Part shown: positions 35,634 through 44,689 of the stretch, piece after piece
Position numbering within the stretch: position 1 is the first letter of the stretch
Layout: every line of letters begins with the position of its first letter
Source of the DNA: JABDGV01 sp964577935
Lineage (GTDB): Bacteria > Chlamydiota > Chlamydiia > Chlamydiales > FEN-1388
Assembly: GCA_964577935.1 (NCBI GenBank)
Contig: CAZOAJ010000001.1
Coordinates: forward strand, 62,001-126,000
Length of the DNA stretch: 64,000 bases
Direction of reading: 5' to 3'
Made by a program: the position numbers and the translations under genes
The notes under the pieces: model-generated
Databases searched by the model: none
What the model was told of the DNA's origin: nothing
The model's input: only the letters and a program-made list of their open reading frames with translations

Positions 35634-36878
35634 TTATACTACCTGAGTGCGCCTAATTTCTGGTTCGCTTCCGTAGCGGATAGTTGGTTCATCGACAATG
35701 ATTTCTCTAATTGAGGGATCTGTTGGAACCTCAAACATGAGATCACGCATTGCATTTTCAAGAATCATTCGGAGAGCTCGAGCTCCGGTTCCTGCCAAGT
35801 GTGCTTTGTGTGCAATTGCCTTGAGTGACTCAGGCGTGAATTCGAGTTGGACATTCTCCATGGCAAATAGTGCCTGGAATTGTTTAACAACTGCATTTTT
35901 AGGCTCGACAAGAATCTGCACGAGATCCTGTTCGTTCAATTCGTTGCAGTTGGCAATACAGTTAAATCGTCCAATAAACTCAGGAATCATGCCAAATTGG
36001 ATGAAGTCTTCGGGCTCAACTTTTGCTAAAAGCTTATTTTTCTCATTTGGATCGATAGCTAGCCGTTCTTGCTCGGTGACTCCAAAGCCGATGGTGCCTT
36101 TACCAAGCCTCCTTGCGATGATCTGGTCAAGTCCAACAAAAGCCCCGCCGCCAATGAAGAGAATATTCTCTGTGTTAACTCGAATATACTCTTGATTTGG
36201 GTGCTTACGGCCACCTTTGGGGGGGACATTAGCAATCGTTCCTTCAACAATCTTCAGAAGCGCTTGCTGAACACCCTCTCCAGAGACATCTCTTGTAATA
36301 GAAACATTTGATGTCGTTCTGTGAATCTTATCTATCTCATCAATATAGATGATCCCTTTTTCAGCCCGAGCTACATCAAAATCTGCATTTTGAAGGAGTC
36401 GTAAAATGATATTTTCTACATCTTCACCTACATACCCTGCTTCCGTCAATGTGGTTGCATCTGCTATCGCAAATGGGACGTCAAGCATCTGAGCAAGAGT
36501 TCGTGCTATAAGCGTTTTCCCAGATCCGGTCGGACCAAAAAGCAGTACGTTGGACTTATTAAACTCAATTGAAGCTGCCTCTTGAGGCTTGGTAATTCGT
36601 TTGTAGTGATTATATACAGCTACAGAAATCACCTTTTTAGCCATCTCTTGGCCAATGATATATTCATCAAGATGTGCCTTGATCTCTTTTGGCTTTAAGA
36701 CTTTGACTTCAAATGGCTCTGAAGACTCTTTTTTCTTTTCGAGAATGCCGCTGCAGAGCTGTACGCACTTTTCGCATATATAGACATTTGGTCCTGCGAT
36801 TAGCTTTTCCACAAGGTCTTCAGGTCTTCCGCAGAAAGAGCAACATGCGGTTTCATTCTCGGGAGGCTTTTTATTCAT
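35634..36878 (-). CDS. clpX: ATP-dependent protease ATPase subunit ClpX
   Basis: A 414-residue AAA+ unfoldase that feeds substrates to ClpP. The N-terminal C4 zinc-binding domain (CSFCGRP, CEKCVQLC) is followed by Walker A GPTGSGKT near residue 116, Walker B IIYIDEIDKI, the pore loop GYVGEDV, sensor GGRKHPNQE, the ClpP-binding loop IGFG and the arginine-finger region EFIGRF. Full length for the family. Directly downstream of clpP (76 bp). In Chlamydia the two genes are CT705 and CT706 and precede tig, as here. Confidence 0.98.
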   Translation of the reverse strand: MNKKPPENETACCSFCGRPEDLVEKLIAGPNVYICEKCVQLCSGILEKKKESSEPFEVKVLKPKEIKAHLDEYIIGQEMAKKVISVAVYNHYKRITKPQEAASIEFNKSNVLLFGPTGSGKTLIARTLAQMLDVPFAIADATTLTEAGYVGEDVENIILRLLQNADFDVARAEKGIIYIDEIDKIHRTTSNVSITRDVSGEGVQQALLKIVEGTIANVPPKGGRKHPNQEYIRVNTENILFIGGGAFVGLDQIIARRLGKGTIGFGVTEQERLAIDPNEKNKLLAKVEPEDFIQFGMIPEFIGRFNCIANCNELNEQDLVQILVEPKNAVVKQFQALFAMENVQLEFTPESLKAIAHKAHLAGTGARALRMILENAMRDLMFEVPTDPSIREIIVDEPTIRYGSEPEIRRTQVV

Positions 36879-36954
36879 GCCTACAATCGGGGTTCTTCTT
36901 AATAATCTTCTTTATACGTGATATGAGCTTACAAGGAGCTGCCTTGTTTTAAGC

Positions 36955-37611
36955 TCATTTCTTCGCACTAAACAGTACTTCATCTACAATGCCGTAAGCT
37001 ACAGCCTCTTGAGCACTCATAAAGAAATCTCGTTCTGAATCTTCTTTGATCTTGTCGATGGGCTGTTTGCAGCATTCAGAAAGGATTTCAGCTAAACGAT
37101 TCTTCATGTAGAGAATTTCTTTTGCTTGTACAGCGATATCTGCGGACGTTCCGCCGATACCACCCCATGGTTGATGGATCATGACACGGCTATTTGGCAG
37201 AGCAAATCGCTTCCCACGTGTTCCAGCACCAAGCAGAAGAGCTCCCATAGAGGCTGCTTGACCAATACAGTAGGTATTAATCGAGCAATTTAACGACGTC
37301 ATCGTATCGAAAATTGCAAGTCCGGCCGATATATGCCCACCTGGGGAATTGATATAGAGATGTATATCTTTCTTTGGGTCTTCCATTTTCAGGAAGAGCA
37401 TTTGAGCTATCACAACGTTTGCAATTTGATCTGTGATCTCGGTTCCTAAGAAAATAATACGGTCTTTGAGCAGTCGTGAATAAATATCCATGACTCTTTC
37501 GCCGCGGCCTGTATCCTCAATGACATAGGGGGTCAAAGACATCGAAGGTATTACTCTCTGTTGAGAGAAGGATCTTGAATGAGAATCTGAACTTTCCGAT
37601 TGCTTAGACAT
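36955..37611 (-). CDS. clpP: ATP-dependent Clp protease proteolytic subunit ClpP
   Basis: A serine peptidase that forms the tetradecameric chamber with ClpX. Catalytic serine in GQAASMGALLL, histidine in MIHQPWGG, and aspartate expected in the ERDFFMS region. LYINSPGG (oxyanion strand) is intact. The ATG at 37611 (MSKQSESSDS, 218 residues) with GAGAG eight bases upstream is preferred to a start 12 codons earlier. The N-terminal 25 residues are serine-rich, perhaps a cleaved propeptide. Chlamydia has two ClpP paralogues; by position this corresponds to the one next to clpX. Confidence 0.97.
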   Translation of the reverse strand: MSKQSESSDSHSRSFSQQRVIPSMSLTPYVIEDTGRGERVMDIYSRLLKDRIIFLGTEITDQIANVVIAQMLFLKMEDPKKDIHLYINSPGGHISAGLAIFDTMTSLNCSINTYCIGQAASMGALLLGAGTRGKRFALPNSRVMIHQPWGGIGGTSADIAVQAKEILYMKNRLAEILSECCKQPIDKIKEDSERDFFMSAQEAVAYGIVDEVLFSAKK

Positions 37612-37921
37612 AATTAAACTCTCGTTAGGCCAATTTGTGTACATCATCTAATATACTGAGTGGCCGGAATCTTGTAGAGTGTATTGTATACTGTTGATGT
37701 AATTCGATCCACGGTACTGAAGATCGTTTGCACTTGATTTCGTTTGACGGTCGCTTCCGTGAGTTTTTATCCAAAAGAAGTAGGGGAGAAGCTCGTGTCA
37801 ATAGTGAGTTATTTACGGGCAAGATCGAATAAGAATATGGCTGAAAGTGAATGTGTTTGAGAGTCCGCTCAATGGGGACAAGAAGTTCGAGATATGAATT
37901 TTTTGTTACGTTGGTTGTTTC
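37612..37921. other. 310-bp gap upstream of clpP
   Basis: I see no gene here. The minus-strand promoter of clpP should lie in it. TATACAAT near 37685 and TATATTAG near 37655 are the only -10-like stretches, without convincing -35 partners. Confidence 0.35.
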
Positions 37922-38389
37922 TCATGTCTTACCGAGTATATTCATCTTCCCGAGTATATTAACAGAAACTTGGGCGATATTTTGATGAGATAGGGTTTTA
38001 ATTTCGGAGTCAAAAACCTTATAAATTTTTTCTATTCGCATCTTATCATCATTGCTTTTTGGTGCATTGTATTGAGCGTCCACGAACTCACTATTAAAAG
38101 AGTTGAATTTTTGGTTATTCCTGTGGAGCCGATCGACTAAATTGCAGAAACTTTTCTTGTTTATGTATAGAGTGTTGCCTGCTTCATCTGTGGATTTGAA
38201 TGCGTAGCCGAGAAATGTTAGGATTCTGCCTAAGAGACATCCATATTCAGTCATTCCTAAGCCTTTTTTTTCTTTTCCTCCAGAAAAAATAACTTTATTC
38301 ATTTCAGATTTATTTGGGGTCAATCCAACATAAAGCCTATTTGTAAAAAAAGACTCTTTTGTATGTACGCAACAAAAAACTGGTTCCAT
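37922..38389 (-). CDS. Hypothetical protein, 155 residues
   Basis: Not recognised by name. A small basic protein with no signal peptide. Features include an N-terminal EPVFCCVHTKESFF, a middle GRILTFLGYAFKSTDEAGNTLYINKKSF that looks like a compact folded module, and a charged C-terminus. The last residues contain a short duplication (ILGKM-NILGK) from an 18-nt direct repeat (CCGAGTATATT at 37932 and 37950). Codon use is AT-richer than in neighbours. It interrupts the clpP-tig neighbourhood found in Chlamydia, so it may be lineage-specific. Confidence 0.6.
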   Translation of the reverse strand: MEPVFCCVHTKESFFTNRLYVGLTPNKSEMNKVIFSGGKEKKGLGMTEYGCLLGRILTFLGYAFKSTDEAGNTLYINKKSFCNLVDRLHRNNQKFNSFNSEFVDAQYNAPKSNDDKMRIEKIYKVFDSEIKTLSHQNIAQVSVNILGKMNILGKT

Positions 38390-38543
38390 GGAAAACCATA
38401 TTAAAATTCGGCATTAAGGTTCTTGTAGCATAAAGTTGATGATTAACGCACCCTGCTCAAAATAAATTGGTGATCTCCTTGATAACAGGAGTTAACAAGA
38501 AATCATTTTCTTAAGGGTAGGAGTAGAAAGAGAGTGCTCGGCA

Positions 38544-38569
38544 GCGGTCATAGCTTGAACTATGACCGC
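38544..38569 (-). terminator. Hairpin downstream of tig
   Basis: A 10-bp perfect stem (GCGGTCATAG 38544-38553 with CTATGACCGC 38560-38569) with a six-base loop lies 27 bp past the tig stop codon. There is no U tract beyond it on the minus strand. It probably defines the tig mRNA 3' end. Confidence 0.65.
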
Positions 38570-38595
38570 GGAAGAAGTTTCAAAGGGAGGGATTA

Positions 38596-39948
38596 TCAGT
38601 GGTGCGGGCAAGAGCATGATGTATGATCATCATGGTCGGCCTGTACAGCCAGTGAATGTGCTCCTGATAGGGCTTGTTCTAGAAGCCAATCTTCAACTTT
38701 TTGCATCATAATATTCATATAAATGCGCTGTCGGCTCATGTCTGCTTGATCGCTCAAGATGACTCTCTTTTCTGCTGGTGTGTAGAAGAGCTGGTGTGTC
38801 ATCTCTTTGAAATACTCTTCTTGAGAAATTTCAAAGTGGTGTGCTTGCGCCGCTTTTTGAAGCAAAAACATGCAGGTGAAATAACGTTTCACTTCTTCGA
38901 GAACATCTTTTCGAAGATCGTCTGTTTTGTCTTTATCTAAAGGAAGTTCGGCTTCATTTTTTGACTTCAGCTGATTGAATCGAGCTTGAGTTTCTGCTTG
39001 AACCAATGATTGAGGAAGATCAAAAGCATAACGTCGAATCAATTCATTTCTGAGTTGACGTCTCATATCCTCTTGAGCGGCTTCTTTCTCTTCGAGCTGG
39101 ATTCTTGCAAGGAGACGTTCTTTAAGAGCTGCAAAACTTTCAGCGTTGACTTCTTTCAGGACTTCAGGAGTTTCTTGCGGCAGAATGCAGTCAAGAACTT
39201 CACGTACGTAGACACGTACTTGTCGATCTGCTTTCTCTCCATCTTCTTTTTCTTCTGGAGCATTTGCCTCTTTTGTCTCTTCGGCCTTCATCCCAATGAG
39301 TGTGTCATAGAGCCAATCAGCACACTCTCCACGGCGGACAGCTACTCTTTTATCGGAGACGAGATTTCGAGCTGGAGCATCGATTACGTCGATGTCGACT
39401 TTTACAAAATCGCCATCAGCTATTGGACGGTTTGCTGCGGGCTGGAAAGTAGCATGATTTTCTAGGATTCGGCGAAAAACTTTGTCTGCTTGCTCTTGGT
39501 CCACAGGCTTGGGTTCAACACCTTTGATTTGAATTCCAGCAACAGTAATGGCTGGAACGATCGGATGAGCTTCATATTCAAAGACAAGCTGAGCACCCTC
39601 TTCCATAGAAGCACGTTTGAGGTCGGCTTTTCTTACCGACTGTTCTCCAAACGGAGCGCGGCCGACGAGCTTGATTGCTTCTTGAAAGGCTTTGGTACGG
39701 AGAATATTTCGCGCTTCGCGGTCGACAATATCACGGAATTTATTCCGGATTACCTCATCTGGCGCTTTCCCTTTTCGGAAGCCAGGATAGGAGATTTCTT
39801 TTTTAATCGATTTATGAGCGGCTTCATACGCTTGAGCTACTTCGTTGGCTGTAACTGATACGTCAAGACGAACTAGGCAGCCAGGTTTTTCCTTCATTAA
39901 AACATGAAGACTATCATTCCCAAATTCGCGAACATCGGGATTTTCCAC
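38596..39948 (-). CDS. tig: Trigger factor (ribosome-bound chaperone)
   Basis: Trigger factor binds ribosomal protein L23 at the exit tunnel and shields nascent chains. The ribosome-binding signature is YPGFRKGKAP near residue 55. The PPIase domain (ADGDFVKVDIDV-type) and helical C-terminal arms follow. The frame is open further upstream, but the GTG at 39948 with AAGGGG seven bases before it gives 450 residues and a normal N-terminus. The last residues (HDDHTSCSCPHH) are unusually rich in His and Cys and could bind metal. Same order as Chlamydia CT705-CT708. Confidence 0.95.
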   Translation of the reverse strand: MENPDVREFGNDSLHVLMKEKPGCLVRLDVSVTANEVAQAYEAAHKSIKKEISYPGFRKGKAPDEVIRNKFRDIVDREARNILRTKAFQEAIKLVGRAPFGEQSVRKADLKRASMEEGAQLVFEYEAHPIVPAITVAGIQIKGVEPKPVDQEQADKVFRRILENHATFQPAANRPIADGDFVKVDIDVIDAPARNLVSDKRVAVRRGECADWLYDTLIGMKAEETKEANAPEEKEDGEKADRQVRVYVREVLDCILPQETPEVLKEVNAESFAALKERLLARIQLEEKEAAQEDMRRQLRNELIRRYAFDLPQSLVQAETQARFNQLKSKNEAELPLDKDKTDDLRKDVLEEVKRYFTCMFLLQKAAQAHHFEISQEEYFKEMTHQLFYTPAEKRVILSDQADMSRQRIYMNIMMQKVEDWLLEQALSGAHSLAVQADHDDHTSCSCPHH

Positions 39949-40121
39949 GTGACACCCCTTTTCGATGAAAATTATATCTTGAGAGTCCTGAACCAAAAAA
40001 ACTGATTTGGAATTTTTTGGTTTTAAGGCTCTTAATAGCACTGTATTTGGTAGCATGCCTGAGGGTGTTGACTGGACAACACCTTAAGCATAATTGCAGC
40101 CGAGCACAATTTCTTATTTGA

Positions 40122-40193
40122 AGCGGGCGATGGGATTCGAACCCACGACCCTCACGTTGGCAACGTGATGCTCTACCACTGAGCTACGCCCGC
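40122..40193 (-). tRNA. tRNA-Gly(GCC), copy 1
   Basis: A 72-nt cloverleaf read on the minus strand. Acceptor GCGGGCG pairs with CGCCCGC, discriminator T. D arm AGCTCAGTGGTAGAGC, anticodon loop TTGCCAA (GCC), T arm with GTTCGAATC. No CCA encoded. Identical to the copy at 40311-40382. Confidence 0.97.
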
Positions 40194-40240
40194 AAAATCG
40201 GCCTGCAAATCGGCCCGCGATATCGGCTCGCGCTTCTGAA
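40194..40240. repeat. Degenerate 11-12-mer repeats beside tRNA-Gly
   Basis: Three near copies of ATCGGCC-x-GC follow one another between 40197 and 40232. One copy of the same sequence (AATCGGCCCGCAAAT) follows the second tRNA-Gly at 40385-40399. This shows that the tRNA duplication included flanking DNA and that the flank was further amplified. Confidence 0.6.
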
Positions 40241-40310
40241 ATTTAAGACATATAGACTTTGTTAAGACGTTAGGTAAAATAACCAACCGTCTTAATAAAG
40301 AACTTAAAAT

Positions 40311-40382
40311 AGCGGGCGATGGGATTCGAACCCACGACCCTCACGTTGGCAACGTGATGCTCTACCACTGAGCTACGCCCGC
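40311..40382 (-). tRNA. tRNA-Gly(GCC), copy 2
   Basis: A 72-nt exact duplicate of the gene at 40122-40193, with the anticodon loop TTGCCAA and the same acceptor stem. The duplicate extends into flanking bases on the 5' side of the gene (AAAATCGGCC). Confidence 0.97.
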
Positions 40383-40432
40383 AAAATCGGCCCGCAAATA
40401 ATTAAAATTGAGAGTCTTTGATCTCGTTAAGT

Positions 40433-40505
<73 letters not shown>

Positions 40506-40877
40506 ATGATTTATCGCCATTTTCTACGCATCACACAGTTTAAACTGCAACTAATCCCAACTAGACCTTATCGGTAAAGAGTGTTGAAGTTGCTTGTGAT
40601 GCCTCTCTGCCTGCCTTTCTGCAAGACGGGCGGAGTAGGACTCTCAATTTTCGTGAAGAGAGTATCTATTAAGCTCTTTTTTACTCAAGAGGGATGAAGG
40701 TAATTTTTTTCAAGATTGTGAGTTTTGTCCCGGAAATTGTGAAATTCAAATTTTCTGGTGTTGAGGAAAAGGGGATGTTTTGCTCATAAGGTTTGTATTT
40801 AAAGATTTCTTGATAAGAACTGATGTCATTTCAGATATACAAGAAGATTTATATATTTTGATTTTCAAGGAGTTGAG
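40506..40877. other. Divergent gap between tRNA-Gly cluster and helicase
   Basis: 372 bp with no supported gene. It should hold the minus-strand promoter of the tRNA genes and the plus-strand promoter of the helicase gene. A small inverted repeat ACTCTC/GAGAGT lies near 40641-40664. TTGATA near 40811 followed by GATATAC is a weak plus-strand promoter candidate. Confidence 0.35.
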
Positions 40878-43800
40878 ATGGCGGTTCGAGAAGCCTTGGC
40901 AGAACAAAAACAGCTTGGAAAGGATGAACTTGAACATTCCCCTGGAATCAAACAACTCAACTTTAGGAAGGTAAGGCAAGAATTTACACAAGCCAACCTT
41001 AAAGAGGGAAAAGCTCTTTATGAAAAGGGGTGTGTTGAGAGCTGCGATGTCCGTACGAATAAGGGATTGCTCCATGTTTCGGCTTCCATAAGAGGACAAT
41101 GGAATGATCTTCATGCAAGCAGGCTTGAATTTCGAACTTCCGATATCTCGCTTATTGATTCCGAATGCGACTGCCCTCAAAAATTTGAATGCCAGCATTT
41201 GGCAGCTCTTTTATGTTTCCTCGAGGAACATGGACTTGAGTCGAAAAAAATGACGAACGTGTCTTGTTCGTCTCAAGGTGAGGTCCATCAAAAGCATCAA
41301 TCAAGAGAGTATGCAAAAGCATATCAATTGATGCGTGGGCTGCTCGTTCAGCACAAAGAGGATGTAAACTTTCAAGGGTACCTTCTTCTTTCTTTCACTC
41401 CTGTGATTCTCTCAGGACAAAGAGCCTGGGAACTTCAATTTGGCGTCAAAAAGCATAAAAAATCCCGCATTACTCTTATACAATCACCCAAGCAGTTTTT
41501 ACAGTCGCTGAGTCGTGGCGAATCAATATTTCTGGGTTCGGAGAAAACGATTTTAGGACTTGATTCATTTGGTCCGGATATCGCGCAGATACTTTATCAA
41601 ATACGTCAAGAAGTTCATTTTATTGATAAATCAGATCGGGATAAATCTGAAAAAAATGTTAAAGGAGCCTTTTTTGATGATGAGGGGATAGGCCGAATTT
41701 TTTCCCTTTCAAGAAAAGCTTTTGGCAAAGAGGGGTGTCGGGCTGAGTTTTTTTATGAAGGATTTGAGAAAACCCTTCAATTTTCTGAGCATGAAGCATC
41801 CTTCAGCCTCAAGCCTTGCTTTTTAGAAGACCCTTTTCCTCATTACCTTATGGGACTCGTCGTAAAAGTTGGAAACGAAGAAATTCCGTATCCGCAAGCA
41901 CGATGTATTCTCTCACAAATGTCAGGACTTCTTTATAAGGATTGCTATTATCCTTTCTCCTCTTCTGTCACTCGGCAGAAGATTCAAGATTTAGAGACAC
42001 TCTCTCAGTGCGTTCTACCGCTTCATATCATGCCATGTTTTATTGAGGAGGTTCTCCCTCAGCTTCATTCATTTTTACATATCGAAGATGGTGGATTCAA
42101 TAAGGTTGAACTTGCCGCGCCTTCAAATTTGGTCAGCGTCAAGCTTACTCTTGACTATGCCCCAGGCGAACTCAAAGCTTTGGTCAATTATCAATATGGC
42201 GATATCCATCTCCCGCACTCCACAAGGCAGTTGGCTGTAGAAGTCGAGAAATGGCTGTGTAAAGGGCTTCAAATCCCTCAAAGAAATCTAAAAATAGAGA
42301 CAGATTTGATCTCCAAATTGCTCAGGGAATTTACTTGGGATGATAAGGAGCAAGTGTATCATCTGGCAACCGATAGAGCTATAGTATCATTTGTTAGTTC
42401 CAGGTTGAAGGAATTTCAAGGAAAAGTCGAAGCTGAAATACCTCCTCAAATTGCGGCTAAGATTAAGTCTGGATCGACACATGCACGTCTTGAATTCTCT
42501 CCACTGGAAGACGAGACAAAAATACATATCCGCTTACATGTAGATGGGATTTTAGAGGGTATAAAGGTTTCTGATTTACGAGAAGCTCTCAATGAAGGGC
42601 GTTCCTACCTCGTCAAACAAGTTACGAGTAAGGGGACGATAAAAATTGCGGATTCGAGCGAAGACTATTCCCTGCAAGAAGTAGAAATAGTTCTTGTAGA
42701 CTATGACTTTTTAGAGAAAGTTCTTCCTCTCGTTGAGGAGTTAGGCTTTGTTCGGCTTGCAACTTCTACAATCGAATCGCCTCTTTGGGCGCTTCTTGCG
42801 GTTCAAGGGCTTTTGCTTGAGTCTTGTGGGTTATGCGTTGTTGTTCATGAGGGAGTGAGGAAACTACTCAATCAATTTCAAGAACGACGGGAGATTGATC
42901 TTAATTTAGATGAATCTGAAAAATCCAAAAAAAATCTCGACTCCAGATTTGAGTCTATTTTGCGTGGGTATCAAAAAGATGGTGTTCTTTGGCTTAAGCT
43001 TTTGAAGAAATATGGTTTAGCAGGGATATTGGCCGACGATATGGGACTTGGCAAAACCCTTCAAACCATAGCCCTTTTATCAGAGGTTCATCTCGATCAG
43101 AAAGATGATAGGCCTACATTGGTGGTGTGTCCTACATCCCTTATTGAGAACTGGAAAGATGAAATCCAGGCCTTTGAGCCAAATTTGGTCTGTACTTTGC
43201 TTCAGGGAGTTCCCGAAGAGCGAAAATCTATTATTTCAGCTCCATCATCAAGTCATATCTTCGTGACAAGTTACGGTATCTTGCAAAAAGATATCGAGAT
43301 ACTCGAACAGATTCCTTTTTCCTATGTCATTTTAGATGAAGCACAGAATATCAAAAATAAGGAAACAAGAACGGCCAGAGCTGTAAAGAAGCTGAAGTCG
43401 AAATATCGACTTGTCTTGACAGGCACCCCAGTTGAAAACTCGCTTGAGGATTTGTGGAGTTTATTTGATTTTCTCATGCCAGGCTTTTTAGGGTCTTGGG
43501 AAAAATTTTCAAACGCCCACATGAAGCCCTCTCAGTTTCAAAAATCTGCTATCGAGCGGCTTAAGGTAAAGATTGCTCCATTCGTTATGAGGCGAATGAA
43601 GCAAGAGGTTTTATCGGATCTTCCTTCTATTACGCGTAAGGTAATATCTTGTCAGCTTCAAGATGAGCAGAGAGATATTTATCGAAGCTATTCTGAAAAA
43701 GCAGCTGAGGAGCTTCTTAAGCTCGTTGAAAAAGATGGTTTTGAAAAGTCCAAAATGCATGTTTTGGCGACCATTACAAGATTAAAACAGATATGTTGCC

Positions 43801-44342
43801 ATCCAAAACTCATACACGAAACAGCCGCAAAATCGGCAAAATATGAGTTGTTTTGGGATCTGTTGACCTCTCTCTTTGAGGCCAAACGGAAAGTTGTCGT
43901 TTTTAGTCAGTTTACAAGTATGCTCGCTTTGATCAAAGAGGATCTTGAGGCCAGAAATATTCGCTATGCCTACCTTGATGGTGGGACGAGAAATCGTCAA
44001 GGGACTGTCAAAGAGTTTAATGAAGATCAAAATATCTCTGTCTTTTTAGTTTCACTTCGTGCTGGAGGAGTAGGTCTGAATCTTGTCGGTGCAGATTCGG
44101 TGATTCACTATGACATTTGGTGGAATCCTGCTGTCGAAAATCAGGCAACGGATCGTGTTTGGAGGCTTGGGCAAAAATTGCCTGTAACTTCATACAAGCT
44201 CATTACAAAGGGAACGGTTGAGGAGCGAATTGTCTTTTTACAAGAGAGAAAGAAAGAGTTGATAGGGGATCTTGTTTTAAGCGAAGAAGATGTTCTTTCA
44301 CGCCTGAAATGGGAAGAAGTTTTAGAGCTATTACGCCTTTGA
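40878..44342 (+). CDS. SNF2-family helicase with SWIM zinc finger
   Basis: A 1154-residue SNF2/Rad54-like ATPase. An N-terminal SWIM zinc finger is seen near residues 93-110 (CDCPQKFECQHLAAL). A long middle region of about 550 residues follows. The helicase core begins near 695: YQKDGVLWLKLL, Walker A DDMGLGKTLQT, DEAQNIKN, LTGTPVENSL, VVFSQF, GGVGLNL and QATDRVWRLGQ. SD AAGGAG five bases before ATG. This is the place of C. trachomatis CT708, between tig and mreB. A role in chromatin-like DNA remodelling or transcription is inferred from the family only. Confidence 0.95.
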   Translation: MAVREALAEQKQLGKDELEHSPGIKQLNFRKVRQEFTQANLKEGKALYEKGCVESCDVRTNKGLLHVSASIRGQWNDLHASRLEFRTSDISLIDSECDCPQKFECQHLAALLCFLEEHGLESKKMTNVSCSSQGEVHQKHQSREYAKAYQLMRGLLVQHKEDVNFQGYLLLSFTPVILSGQRAWELQFGVKKHKKSRITLIQSPKQFLQSLSRGESIFLGSEKTILGLDSFGPDIAQILYQIRQEVHFIDKSDRDKSEKNVKGAFFDDEGIGRIFSLSRKAFGKEGCRAEFFYEGFEKTLQFSEHEASFSLKPCFLEDPFPHYLMGLVVKVGNEEIPYPQARCILSQMSGLLYKDCYYPFSSSVTRQKIQDLETLSQCVLPLHIMPCFIEEVLPQLHSFLHIEDGGFNKVELAAPSNLVSVKLTLDYAPGELKALVNYQYGDIHLPHSTRQLAVEVEKWLCKGLQIPQRNLKIETDLISKLLREFTWDDKEQVYHLATDRAIVSFVSSRLKEFQGKVEAEIPPQIAAKIKSGSTHARLEFSPLEDETKIHIRLHVDGILEGIKVSDLREALNEGRSYLVKQVTSKGTIKIADSSEDYSLQEVEIVLVDYDFLEKVLPLVEELGFVRLATSTIESPLWALLAVQGLLLESCGLCVVVHEGVRKLLNQFQERREIDLNLDESEKSKKNLDSRFESILRGYQKDGVLWLKLLKKYGLAGILADDMGLGKTLQTIALLSEVHLDQKDDRPTLVVCPTSLIENWKDEIQAFEPNLVCTLLQGVPEERKSIISAPSSSHIFVTSYGILQKDIEILEQIPFSYVILDEAQNIKNKETRTARAVKKLKSKYRLVLTGTPVENSLEDLWSLFDFLMPGFLGSWEKFSNAHMKPSQFQKSAIERLKVKIAPFVMRRMKQEVLSDLPSITRKVISCQLQDEQRDIYRSYSEKAAEELLKLVEKDGFEKSKMHVLATITRLKQICCHPKLIHETAAKSAKYELFWDLLTSLFEAKRKVVVFSQFTSMLALIKEDLEARNIRYAYLDGGTRNRQGTVKEFNEDQNISVFLVSLRAGGVGLNLVGADSVIHYDIWWNPAVENQATDRVWRLGQKLPVTSYKLITKGTVEERIVFLQERKKELIGDLVLSEEDVLSRLKWEEVLELLRL

Positions 44343-44689
44343 TATGGTTTGTTTGGTACTTTGAGTTGAAGGGAGTGATTCAGAAAGAGCTCATTTGACC
44401 ATTTAGGCGTTGATTGAATGGAGCTAAAATTTGCTAAATCCTCCTATTGCATTTTGGTGGGGCTCAAGCGTAGATTGAAGAAATAGAGTCATGGCTTTAA
44501 GAATTCATGTCACGCAAAAGATAGCCAAAATCAAAATGGCCTCGGGATCTTTTGTTTACTATGAGTTAAGAATAAGCCTGTTTGAGCTGATATAAATATA
44601 TATATAAATGCATTTCAAATGATTTGTATTTGTGAAATACCAATTCTTGAACCATGATGTGTTCATCTGAACTATGAGCTTTAGGAACT
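44343..44689. other. 347-bp gap upstream of mreB
   Basis: No gene supported. The region 44590-44608 is an alternating TA tract with several TATAAA boxes, preceded by TTGAGC at 44582, a possible but poorly spaced promoter for mreB-pckG. AAATGCATTT near 44607 is a short palindrome. The rest shows nothing recognisable. Confidence 0.4.

Noticed and set aside
35698..36195. 165-codon open frame on the plus strand
   Set aside because: Antisense shadow of clpX.
39010..39465. 151-codon open frame on the plus strand, Phe/Ser-rich
   Set aside because: Antisense shadow of tig, created by its Glu/Lys codons.
40194..40240. Short repeats as a possible CRISPR remnant
   Set aside because: Units are only 11-12 bp with no spacers of constant length, and no cas genes are in the window.
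40746..41198. 150-codon open frame on the minus strand
   Set aside because: Mostly antisense to the SNF2 helicase start, with no RBS or recognisable sequence.
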